Positions 43,532 through 50,347 of a DNA stretch of 64,000 bases are shown piece after piece. The DNA is from a virus. The notes under the pieces are model-generated. The model searched no databases, was not told the origin of the DNA, and was given only the letters and a program-made list of their open reading frames with translations. The position numbers and the translations under genes were made by a program. The stretch spans positions 37,341 through 101,340 of IMG/VR virus record IMGVR_UViG_3300027573_000021; one strand, written 5' to 3'. Positions within the stretch are counted from its first letter, which is position 1; the number at the start of each line of letters is the position of its first letter.

Positions 43532-43759
43532 TCAGCAAGGGAGTTCCTGAATTTGCTCAATAGTCCATAATTTCATGTAAGCCTTACCCAACAGCATTCC
43601 CAGCATTATTAATTGCTGTGATGTGTACTGGTCAGGTATGATCATGAAATAGCACACTTCTTCATTTACTAATCTTCTCTGAATATCAACATCAGGAAAA
43701 TCATTGTTGAGTGTGTTGACTGTTGGAAATAGCATATCATAACTGATTTGATGCTCCAT
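43532..43759 (-). CDS. Small unknown protein
   Basis: I prefer the start at 43759 (MEHQISYD), which follows an A-rich leader; a longer frame would add 27 residues of unlikely sequence. The 75-residue product is mixed alpha/beta. Unknown. Confidence 0.55.
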   Translation of the reverse strand: MEHQISYDMLFPTVNTLNNDFPDVDIQRRLVNEEVCYFMIIPDQYTSQQLIMLGMLLGKAYMKLWTIEQIQELPC

Positions 43760-43859
43760 ATATCTGGTGTTTTGGTGATTTAAAAATATAGCCTGCACTC
43801 TCCTGGCCTGTGGCCTGAATGCAGGGCTTTTGATATACAATAGTACTTGGATACTATAA

Positions 43860-44120
43860 GATTGTTATTAAATAATCCAATGGTTACACCAGTAGTGTCT
43901 GTCCAAGGACACTCACTGCCTGCCATTGAATAAGAGCCTATATTCCGGTACTGGGTATATCTTCCAGTTCCTTACATTCAGCCCTTTTGGTTTATTAATA
44001 TATGAACCCTTATGGGTTATAATCAAATTAATGAAAATGAAAATGAAAACAAGGCTGCTGATCCATGTATTAGTGTTGCATTGCTGTCAACTCTGAACAT
44101 ATAGCACTTTATAGCACCTT
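43860..44120. other. Noncoding hairpin-rich stretch
   Basis: No convincing ORF is present. Stems include CAATGG/CCATTG around AGTGTC/GACACT (about 43882-43928), GGTACTGG/CCAGTTCC (about 43956-43981) and AACCC/GGGTT near 44010. It contains a short A/T-rich purine tract (AATGAAAATGAAAATGAAAAC). It may hold small RNAs, leaders or terminators. Confidence 0.45.
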
Positions 44121-44126
44121 GAAAAA

Positions 44127-44303
44127 TCAATCCTGAATAAGAGTGGCTTGCTCAAGATTCATCTCCCACTCATCAGGGTCAGTGGCCTCAGGATGGCCTT
44201 TAAGCAGGTCTGCATAAGCACCTTCTTTGGTGGTATGCCAGCTTGTTAAGGGATGGATGACACATGAATGAGTCTCTTCCCAGTAATAACGGTAAATGGT
44301 CAT
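44127..44303 (-). CDS. Small unknown protein
   Basis: With the start at 44303 (MTIYRYYWEE) the product is 58 residues, aromatic and acidic, with a GHPEATDPDEWE segment. It sits alone between noncoding stretches. The coding call is moderate, based on composition and an intact frame. Confidence 0.5.
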   Translation of the reverse strand: MTIYRYYWEETHSCVIHPLTSWHTTKEGAYADLLKGHPEATDPDEWEMNLEQATLIQD

Positions 44304-44309
44304 AAACAA

Positions 44310-44824
44310 GGATGCCCTGTTTTGTCAGAGCAATAATTTAAAAAGAAAGACAGGCTACGGTGCTTTATTACACCAGAACTCCTGTCTTATTGCTGTATCC
44401 CATGAGGGCCACCCCACAGGTGAAAGTTGTATGTACACTCAGGCAGTATTGGCCCACTTACCTGAATGGAGGGTTTATTTTCCAGCAATCATACAACAAG
44501 ACTGCTTTATTTTATCCCTCGGTTTTGTTCTTAAATGAAATGAAATTAAATATAGTGCTGGTTCTCCCACTTTTTCTCCTTTTGGAATTTATTTTAATTC
44601 TACTCAGGATTACAGTCCAGTTTTTGATACTCCATGATTACTTCTTATCATGTTTCTCTCACCACCTTCTTTTGGGATTTGGACACTATGTTTAAAGAAG
44701 TTTAAAATACTGCATGGCCCCTGCCTTTTTTAGGGTGTTTCTAATGCTGTCATCCAGTGACAGTAGGATTATTCACTACACCTTGTGCACTTAAGTGTGT
44801 GTACCACAGCAGTATTTTAATATT
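44310..44824. other. Noncoding stretch with several stems
   Basis: About 500 bases without a credible ORF. Two plus-strand frames here overlap each other and have no coding character. It contains AAGACAGG/CCTGTCTT (44347-44388) with an inner GGTG/CACC, GTTGTATG/CATACAAC (44426-44497), GGGCCA/TGGCCC (44406-44455) and CAGGT/ACCTG (44417-44464). Some of these cross, as in a pseudoknot. The 10-bp closed element at 44704-44818 is listed separately. Confidence 0.45.
44704..44818. ncRNA. Structured RNA candidate with 10-bp closing stem
   Basis: AAAATACTGC (44704-44713) pairs perfectly with GCAGTATTTT (44809-44818). Inside, CTGTCA and TGACAG form a hairpin, and CACTT/AAGTG another. The size (115 bases) and layout resemble the 41901-42012 element, though the sequences are unrelated. 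The strand is uncertain. Confidence 0.5.
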
Positions 44825-45229
44825 TTATTCCTCTGTAGAGACTAAGAAACCAAAGATATTGTGAAATTGCTCTGATGTCATGTGATCATAAGCATATTCT
44901 TCTCCATCTGTAGAAATGTATCTGCAAGAGATATAACCACCAGGAGTTACATTGATCTGCTTGATGACAATCTGTGGCATAGGGCTTGGACACTCCATTC
45001 CATCACATGTACATTCACCATCACATTTGATGTGATTTAGATCTTTGCAGATGTGGCCAGTTGGAGGTTGAGCAAATGCTGCAATCCTTAATTTGGCTTT
45101 AGGTTTCATGTGACCAGATTTAGAATCACAGGAAACTAAGGAGATGAGTACTGCTAAAGCTAAGCAGAACAAGATAGTATGAATTGTATAGCTTGCTTCT
45201 GGGTTTGATGATTTAGATGTCTTTTTCAT
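44825..45229 (-). CDS. Predicted lipoprotein, Cys-rich
   Basis: A long N-terminal region leads to a hydrophobic segment (ILFCLALAVLISLVSC) with lipobox LVSC (Cys34). The following region has Cys residues in CKDLNHIKCDGECTCDGMEC, a dense cluster that could bind metal or form disulfides. The remaining sequence is beta-rich. Exported to the envelope; function unknown. Confidence 0.6.
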   Translation of the reverse strand: MKKTSKSSNPEASYTIHTILFCLALAVLISLVSCDSKSGHMKPKAKLRIAAFAQPPTGHICKDLNHIKCDGECTCDGMECPSPMPQIVIKQINVTPGGYISCRYISTDGEEYAYDHMTSEQFHNIFGFLVSTEE

Positions 45230-45256
45230 GAGTAATGAGTTGGGTTTAGAGTATGA

Positions 45257-45496
45257 TTAAAATGGTAATTCTTCAATAGTTTCATAGGTATCAAAAAATA
45301 GGACTTCCCACTGCCAGTCTTCCTCATTGAACTTCATTAGATAATGAGCTGGTTTGACAATCATCTCTTCATAGTCAATGTAATCAGAAAGAATGGGTTC
45401 CTGAGTCTCATCATGATGGGAATTTACCCAGTTTGTGATGTGATAGAGGACAGGATTGAGTGTGTTGCTGGAATAGAGCTGTTTTAGCTTTGTCAT
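45257..45496 (-). CDS. Small acidic unknown protein
   Basis: The start at 45496 (MTKLKQLYSS) follows a TTTAATCAA leader and gives 79 residues. The product is acidic with many Trp, Tyr and Phe in its second half. Not recognised. Confidence 0.55.
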   Translation of the reverse strand: MTKLKQLYSSNTLNPVLYHITNWVNSHHDETQEPILSDYIDYEEMIVKPAHYLMKFNEEDWQWEVLFFDTYETIEELPF

Positions 45497-45524
45497 TTGA
45501 TTAAAATTATAGGTGATTGAGAAA

Positions 45525-45665
45525 CTATGAGATAAACTTGGCAACTGTCATCCAATAGCCAATCTTTCTGCGTAGTATAGGTGCACAATGGGTGATAATA
45601 CCATTTTGGATAACAAATCCTGCACACAGATAGGTATTAGTTACCTGATAGAGTCCATCTTTCAT
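45525..45665 (-). CDS. Small phage protein with CAGF...CAPILR pattern
   Basis: This 46-residue ORF reads YLCAGFVIQNG then CAPILRRKIGYW. The CAGFVxxxG...CAPILRR pattern recurs in short uncharacterised proteins of many phages. The match of pattern, length and position supports a real gene. Function unknown. Confidence 0.65.
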   Translation of the reverse strand: MKDGLYQVTNTYLCAGFVIQNGIITHCAPILRRKIGYWMTVAKFIS

Positions 45666-45831
45666 AATTAAAGGCTATTAAAATTATAGTTAAGGCAAGA
45701 TTTGCATGTTTTTTAGATGCACAAATAACTAATCACCAGGTACTGAGCAAGTTAGCTATGCTTTTAAGCCTCAAAGTGCTCCGAGTTTAACCTAATAGTT
45801 AGCATTAACATAGCATTCTGGTAATGGCATC

Positions 45832-45865
45832 GGAGATTAGTGGGGGTTGTTAGGGTATGGAATTA
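45832..45865 (-). promoter_or_regulatory. G-rich repeat motif, copy 2 (candidate promoter)
   Basis: The plus strand reads ATTAGTGGGGGTTG then TTAGGGTATGGAA. On the minus strand it lies 167 bases upstream of the 45525-45665 gene. It is nearly identical to copy 1 at 38.66 kb. Confidence 0.5.
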
Positions 45866-46008
45866 TATACCCAATTTAACCTTATTCCTACCCAATATAC
45901 TTTAACATTTCATTAACAATAACTCCAGTCTCTCTAATCTTCTTGACCTCCACTCTCTCTCCTACTTACTAACATTTGTAAGCCATCAAGTACAAATACT
46001 CACTTTTT

Positions 46009-46045
46009 ACCGTATTTTTCCATGCCAAAATAGTAAAAATACGGT
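46009..46045. repeat. 11-bp inverted repeat
   Basis: ACCGTATTTTT (46009-46019) and AAAAATACGGT (46035-46045) form a perfect 11-bp inverted repeat around 15 bases. A T-run follows on the plus strand. It may be an operator, an origin element or a terminator. Confidence 0.55.
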
Positions 46046-46298
46046 GCAACTTTTTTCATTAATCCTTTGATTATCAATCTATTAACTTTGCGGAAAACGA
46101 TTTCCCCCCTGCACCCCCTTTTTTTATATAGAATAGGGGAAGATGATTAGGAAGATGATTTGTTGTGTGGTGGGGAGAGGGTATAAGTGGTGAGGGAGAG
46201 GGTGAATGACTGTAAGTTATGGTATTTTTCTGACATTTCCAAATATATTTATTCACAATAACCTATCTCCCTTTTCTATGAAGGCAATAAAAAAAGAA

Positions 46299-46322
46299 GG
46301 ATACACCTCTTATAGGTGTACC
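46299..46322 (-). terminator. Intrinsic terminator
   Basis: GGATACACCT (46299-46308) pairs with AGGTGTACC (46314-46322) with one bulge; a T-rich run follows on the minus strand. It ends the 46332-46652 gene. Confidence 0.7.
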
Positions 46323-46331
46323 ATTCTTAAC

Positions 46332-46652
46332 TCATTTCCCAAGGAATTCATCCCAAGGAGTAGGAGGAGTATTCCTATTCCTCTTACCAACTGCCTTGAT
46401 GACCTGCTCAGTGAGATTCTTCAGCTTATCTGAAATCAGTTGGGTATGACCTGCTGCTGTGATAGGCATGAAGAATGTCACTACCCACTCTCCATTCCTG
46501 CAATCACACTCTTCCCATCTTACAATGAATGGATAATGTTCAAGAGTAGCAGGAATAACAGGAGTGCTAAATGCATCTAGAGTAGACAGGTAATCAGAGA
46601 AGGCATACATCTCAGGAGTCCAGCTTGACATAGGAAGAAATTGTAATTGCAT
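46332..46652 (-). CDS. Unknown protein
   Basis: The 106-residue product is mixed alpha/beta with a basic end and two Cys (CDCRNGEW). It has its own terminator, and the structured element 46698-46783 lies just upstream. Not recognised. Confidence 0.6.
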   Translation of the reverse strand: MQLQFLPMSSWTPEMYAFSDYLSTLDAFSTPVIPATLEHYPFIVRWEECDCRNGEWVVTFFMPITAAGHTQLISDKLKNLTEQVIKAVGKRNRNTPPTPWDEFLGK

Positions 46653-46697
46653 AAAAGACTAATTTATAGAATTAAAGAATGGTGAAATTAAAAGTGA

Positions 46698-46783
46698 AAG
46701 TATCTTGATAGCCTACTCATCCCATAAGGACAGTAAACTGCATTGCCTCAAATCATTGCTGTCTGAGTTTTACCAAGATACTT
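46698..46783 (-). ncRNA. Structured leader/RNA element upstream of 46332-46652
   Basis: AAGTATCTTG (46698-46707) pairs perfectly with CAAGATACTT (46774-46783). Inside, ACTCA pairs with TGAGT and GACAG with CTGTC. The 86-base fold ends 46 bases before the downstream start codon, as a 5' leader would. It could be a regulatory leader or a separate small RNA. Confidence 0.5.
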
Positions 46784-46957
46784 GTTACTACAGTAAACTG
46801 TAGCCTGATAGGGACTGCACCAACTAAATGGTCTGGTTCTATCTATGACTAATTTAAAAAAATAGCTTGACAGGTACAGGTGTATCTGCTACATTGTTCA
46901 TGTGCTTCAACCTTTCACCATCAAACTAATTTAAAAAAAAGGACTGCTGTTGCAGCC

Positions 46958-46990
46958 AAGAATTAGTGGGGGTTGCTCGGATATGAAACC
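46958..46990 (-). promoter_or_regulatory. G-rich repeat motif, copy 3 (candidate promoter)
   Basis: The plus strand reads CCAAGAATTAGTGGGGGTTG. It lies directly after the 47013 terminator on the minus strand and before the 46.8 kb elements. Confidence 0.5.
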
Positions 46991-47012
46991 AGAAGCAGAA
47001 AAGATTAAAAAA

Positions 47013-47037
47013 CGAAGGGGAGAAATTCCCCCCTTCG
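47013..47037 (-). terminator. Intrinsic terminator
   Basis: CGAAGGGG (47013-47020) pairs with CCCCTTCG (47030-47037) and is followed on the minus strand by TTTTTT. It ends the 47051-47332 gene. Confidence 0.8.
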
Positions 47038-47050
47038 TGAAGGGCCACTC

Positions 47051-47332
47051 TTAGAGTGTACCCAAAAGTTCCTTAGGCGTGATGATCACAATCCTGGTGT
47101 AAGGCAGCTTACTAGCATCTGTAGGAGTAACCGTAGATGTTTTGTAAGCCAGCTTATCGAAGGACTTGTCAGCCACAATGATGTTATACACATCATCATG
47201 CATGGTGACCCTGACCCTATTGGTATCGTCCCAATGAGACACCCAAGGTTGAGGCAGATTCTGCTCATCAACCTGACGTGAAATGTTAAGAACTGGGATA
47301 CCAATAGCGAGTTTGATCTGAGAAATGTTCAT
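47051..47332 (-). CDS. First minus-strand gene, unknown
   Basis: The start at 47332 (MNISQIKLAIG) is used because the longer frame runs through a repeat motif (47370-47400). The 93-residue product is beta-rich with no recognised fold. As the gene nearest the divergent region, preceded by three motif copies and followed by a strong terminator, it is likely a strongly expressed early gene. Base composition is slightly more GC-rich than its neighbours. Confidence 0.65.
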   Translation of the reverse strand: MNISQIKLAIGIPVLNISRQVDEQNLPQPWVSHWDDTNRVRVTMHDDVYNIIVADKSFDKLAYKTSTVTPTDASKLPYTRIVIITPKELLGTL

Positions 47333-47369
47333 AATAATGACATTTAAATTGTGAAGGAAATATGTAATA

Positions 47370-47400
47370 CCAAGAATTAATGGGGGCTGATAGGGTATTG
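47370..47400 (-). promoter_or_regulatory. G-rich repeat motif, copy 4 (candidate promoter)
   Basis: CCAAGAATTAATGGGGGCTG on the plus strand, 38 bases before the 47332 start on the minus strand. The closest copy to any start codon. Confidence 0.5.
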
Positions 47401-47471
47401 TGTGTATACAGTTAAGATGTACATACATTGTACAACTGTTCAGTCTGTACCACACAGTGATGAATGATTGA

Positions 47472-47500
47472 TCTAAGATTAGTGGGTGCTGGTAGGATGT
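47472..47500 (-). promoter_or_regulatory. G-rich repeat motif, copy 5 (degenerate)
   Basis: The plus strand reads AAGATTAGTGGGTGCTGG. It has one base fewer and a T in the G-run. An inverted repeat (ACAGTT/AACTGT) follows on the minus strand before copy 4. Confidence 0.4.
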
Positions 47501-47515
47501 TCTGCACCCTACCTG

Positions 47516-47565
47516 TCATGAGCTATCACTACACTAGGTGTGTGTAGCCACAGGAACACTCATGA
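47516..47565. ncRNA. Nested hairpin between motif copies
   Basis: TCATGAG (47516-47522) pairs perfectly with CTCATGA (47559-47565), enclosing CTACAC (47529-47534) with GTGTAG (47542-47547). It lies between motif copies 5 and 6, so it could be a short RNA made from copy 6. Confidence 0.45.
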
Positions 47566-47618
47566 TATATTAGCAGCCACGGAAAAGTGCCTCTGCCTAT
47601 GATGGCGGGGGAGTCTTT

Positions 47619-47650
47619 GTCCAAGGATTAATGGGGGCTGCTCGTGTAGG
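47619..47650 (-). promoter_or_regulatory. G-rich repeat motif, copy 6 (candidate promoter)
   Basis: CCAAGGATTAATGGGGGCTG on the plus strand. It is the first copy on the minus strand after the divergent point; a nested hairpin follows. Confidence 0.45.
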
Positions 47651-47870
47651 GTGGATCACCTTCACACTCCTACTCTAAAATTTTTTTATACTCATCTTAA
47701 TACCAAAAAAAATTTTAAGTGTCTCATTGACCTTACCTTTGTCTCTCTTATCATCTGGTTGGTGATAAAGTTTTCATTTTTCGTAGTATATGTTTTTTTT
47801 AAAATTGGTTCACCCTCTGTTTCTACAGGGGGTTTCCTTTTTGACTATCTTTAACCTTATTTCATCTACT

Positions 47871-48122
47871 ATGCCTGATGATTTCAGAAATTGGAACACG
47901 ATTAATACAATGGTCTACAGGATGTGGGATCAGTTCATCAAAAATCCTGACTCCAACCAGATCATAGGCTCTAACCTCACCCCTCCCTTGACCAATGATA
48001 ACATTCAGGCAGCAGCCAGCCCTCTTTACTACATCTTAGGTGACGGAGTTAAGAAAATTACCATGTCTTCCTCTCCTCCCTCCAGCCCTGAACCCGGAGA
48101 TATCTGGATTGATACCTCTTAA
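47871..48122 (+). CDS. Small virion-associated protein (tail/fibre region)
   Basis: The start at 47871 (MPDDFRNWNT) is preferred because the upstream part of the frame is hydrophobic and pyrimidine-rich. The 83-residue protein ends in a Ser/Pro-rich stretch followed by PGDIWIDTS, a motif common at the ends of short phage tail or fibre proteins. It opens the plus-strand virion operon. Confidence 0.55.
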   Translation: MPDDFRNWNTINTMVYRMWDQFIKNPDSNQIIGSNLTPPLTNDNIQAAASPLYYILGDGVKKITMSSSPPSSPEPGDIWIDTS

Positions 48123-48147
48123 GTCTCACCTCCTCCTCACCCCTACT

Positions 48148-48182
48148 CAGGTTTACCCTGAAGTGGCTTAGTTACAATTACC
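48148..48182 (+). repeat. Third copy of the dispersed GGTTTACCCTGAAG element
   Basis: GGTTTACCCTGAAGTGGCTTAG lies between two virion genes and matches the two arms at 39.53-39.61 kb over about 30 bases. In one frame all three copies read a short Val-(Tyr/His)-x-Glu...stop, which may be coincidence. Confidence 0.5.
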
Positions 48183-48212
48183 ACTCATCTACTAATACTT
48201 AAATAATCTCTC

Positions 48213-48800
48213 ATGAACTCAGAAAAACTTAATATCAATGACAGCTTCAACGCTAATACCATCAAATCTCCCACTCTCCCCATTGATCACCTTGATCTTA
48301 AGGGAAAATATCACTTCCAGTGCTTTGATTGTCATGGAAATCTCAAATGGGAGGACACTATTGATAACCTCGTTGTCAATGTTGGAAAGAATCTCACCCT
48401 TGATACAATCATGGCAGGTGCAGCATACACTGTAACAGGCCCTTTCATGGGTTTGGTCTCCTCAGTTGGCTATTCTGCTATAGTTGCAGGTGATACAATG
48501 GCTTCACATGCTGGTTGGACTGAAGCTGGACTGGCTAATGCCCCAACTTACACAGCCCCACGCAAAACTGTAGTCTTTAATGCAGCCTCAGCAGGCTCAA
48601 AAACCACAACTGCAGCCCTGTCTTTTGCCATTACTGGTGCCGGCACTGTAAAAGGAGCTTTTATTGTCCTTGGAACAGGTGCAGTCTCTACCATTGACAA
48701 CACTGCTGGAGTTCTCTTCAGTTCTGGTCTCTTTACTGGTGGTGACAGGCCAGTGGTGAACACAGATACTCTTAATGTAGCCTATACAGTTTCAGCTTAA
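48213..48800 (+). CDS. Structural protein, fibre or decoration type
   Basis: The 195-residue protein begins with a short helix, then a strand-rich region with CFDCHGNLKWEDTI followed by LVVNVGKNLTLD. The rest is Ala/Thr/Gly/Val-rich beta sequence, as in phage fibre or decoration proteins. Its position beside an Asp-box protein supports an adhesion-related virion role. Confidence 0.55.
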   Translation: MNSEKLNINDSFNANTIKSPTLPIDHLDLKGKYHFQCFDCHGNLKWEDTIDNLVVNVGKNLTLDTIMAGAAYTVTGPFMGLVSSVGYSAIVAGDTMASHAGWTEAGLANAPTYTAPRKTVVFNAASAGSKTTTAALSFAITGAGTVKGAFIVLGTGAVSTIDNTAGVLFSSGLFTGGDRPVVNTDTLNVAYTVSA

Positions 48801-48817
48801 ACCCCCCTCCTCCTGCC

Positions 48818-50005
48818 ATGCCCAGAAGATTAGAGATGGTTATATCACAGAATGGAGCAGCTACCGGAAGAAATCAGGGAGCATGCACTTATTATCTTAT
48901 CCAGACTCCTACTGGTGTACTGTACTATGTCTACATTGATGCTGCTGCGGATATAAGCTTTAAAAAGTCACTGGATGGAGGATTTACATGGTCAGTGGGT
49001 ACAGTTGTTTATACAGGTACAGCTTTTAACCTGTCTGTCTGGTATGATAAGTGGTCAGGACTGTCCTCTGGTCTTATTCATTGTTCTTTCGTGGAAACAG
49101 TAGGGCATGATTGTCTTTATCGCACTATAGACACTGACTCTTCAGATACTCTCTCAACTACTTCTACTGTTATCTTTGCAGGAGCTTCAGCAGTACTGGC
49201 AGGAAGCTTCATGAGCATTACCCGTAGCAGGGGAGGAAATGTATATTGCAGGACTCAAATAGATAATGGCACTGAAGGAGGTTTCTTCAGGCTTACTAAT
49301 GCCAATGTCCCAAATGGTGTATGGGATACCAGAACAATCAATGAAGCTGCTGCAACCACAGATATGATGATTCTTATGCCGGGTTTTGCCACTGATAACA
49401 ATGACATTATCGGCATATTCTGGGATATCTCGACTAATGAAGTTAGCAGACAGCTTTATGATGACTCAGCTAACACTTGGGCTGAAACTTTAATTTCTGC
49501 TTCAATGGCTGATAGTCCTGCATCCATAGCCTTCTCTAACTTTTCAGCAGTACCAGACCTTACCAATTCCCGTATTATTCTAACAGCATGGAATGGGGTT
49601 GATACTCTCAATGCTGACTTACAGGCATGGATAATTACTGAAACAGCTATCACTGCCCTCACTAATGTTGTCAACAACTCAGTGGATGATCAGGGATTAT
49701 GTGCTATCACCCTTGACCTTGTCACTAACTACTGGTATGTCTTCTATGCTGGTAAATCTGATGGCTCTGAGACATGGCCTACATCAATGAATATGTATTA
49801 TAAGATTTCAACAGATGCAGGAACAACCTGGGGAGCTGAGACTCTTATGACAAACCAGCAATATAACCTTACAGGGATATATACTGTTCCAAGATTGTAC
49901 ATTAAGCCTAATCCCATCATACTTTCAATAGATGCAAATGCTGATGAATACAGGATATCAGTGGACATAACTAAACCAAGAGCAAGATTGCAATTAGGAA
50001 TTTAA
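48818..50005 (+). CDS. Asp-box (sialidase-type) beta-propeller-like protein
   Basis: The 395-residue protein has two Asp-box sequences: SLDGGFTWS near residue 51 and STDAGTTWG near residue 330. They belong to the S-x-D-x-G-x-T-W type found in sialidases and BNR-repeat propellers. The catalytic residues of sialidases are not evident, so it may be a carbohydrate-binding tip rather than an enzyme. It fits the tail-fibre or receptor-binding part of a crAss-like virion. The leader is C-rich (TTAAACCCCCCTCC). Confidence 0.6.
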   Translation: MPRRLEMVISQNGAATGRNQGACTYYLIQTPTGVLYYVYIDAAADISFKKSLDGGFTWSVGTVVYTGTAFNLSVWYDKWSGLSSGLIHCSFVETVGHDCLYRTIDTDSSDTLSTTSTVIFAGASAVLAGSFMSITRSRGGNVYCRTQIDNGTEGGFFRLTNANVPNGVWDTRTINEAAATTDMMILMPGFATDNNDIIGIFWDISTNEVSRQLYDDSANTWAETLISASMADSPASIAFSNFSAVPDLTNSRIILTAWNGVDTLNADLQAWIITETAITALTNVVNNSVDDQGLCAITLDLVTNYWYVFYAGKSDGSETWPTSMNMYYKISTDAGTTWGAETLMTNQQYNLTGIYTVPRLYIKPNPIILSIDANADEYRISVDITKPRARLQLGI

Positions 50006-50026
50006 TTAAACCCCCCTCCACTTACT

Positions 50027-50341
50027 ATGGCGGCCCCTTATAATCCACCAAAAAAGAATGAAGATTTCCTGATCAGGATTTCGCTGGAAGACTATGCTAG
50101 TGCAGGAGACTTTAAATCCAGTCCTACTATTGCTGCTGGTGATTTCAAGGTCTCTATAGATGGTGGTGCTCTTACTGATCTTGCTACCCTGCCTACAGTA
50201 TCACCTGCAGCTTCCATATTAGTCCTGCTCACCTTATCTGCCTCTGAAATGAATGGTGATGTAATTACAGTGGTAGCTATAGACCAGACCTCTCCCAAAG
50301 AATGGGCTGATTTTGTTCTTAGCATTCCTACTACAACATAA
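50027..50341 (+). CDS. Small structural protein
   Basis: The 104-residue product is beta-rich with an Ile/Val/Thr-rich end and no cysteines. It lies between the Asp-box and repeat proteins, and its leader is C-rich (TTAAACCCCCCTCC) like that of the Asp-box gene. Likely a virion fibre component. Confidence 0.55.
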   Translation: MAAPYNPPKKNEDFLIRISLEDYASAGDFKSSPTIAAGDFKVSIDGGALTDLATLPTVSPAASILVLLTLSASEMNGDVITVVAIDQTSPKEWADFVLSIPTTT

Positions 50342-50347
50342 TCATAA

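Larger units (their letters stand above)
45670..46295. other. Noncoding region, candidate origin or regulatory zone
   Basis: No ORF is credible. It holds a G-rich motif copy (45832-45865), an 11-bp inverted repeat ACCGTATTTTT/AAAAATACGGT (46009-46045), a C-rich pyrimidine tract, and a purine-rich tract of G and A at about 46133-46210. AT-rich flanks, strand asymmetry and the inverted repeat make it the best origin candidate in the window, but I see no iteron array. Confidence 0.4.
47333..47870. promoter_or_regulatory. Divergent control region
   Basis: The region separates the leftward early genes from the rightward virion genes. It has three copies of the G-rich motif and hairpins at about 47397-47460 and 47516-47565. 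Near the plus genes there is a T/A-rich stretch with a TACCTTTG sequence (47734-47741), which resembles the Bacteroidetes -7 element TAnnTTTG, though no good -33 TTG is placed correctly. Confidence 0.5.

Noticed and set aside
44296-44695. Plus-strand ORFs of 80 and 111 codons
   Set aside because: They overlap each other, have no suitable start context, and lie in a hairpin-rich noncoding stretch opposite the gene direction.
46074-46256. Minus-strand 60-codon Pro/Ser/His-rich ORF
   Set aside because: It is the translation of the pyrimidine tract of the noncoding region and has no coding character.
38661-47650. CRISPR array from the repeated G-rich motif
   Set aside because: Spacing is irregular (100 bases to 7 kb), copies are imperfect and no cas gene is present.
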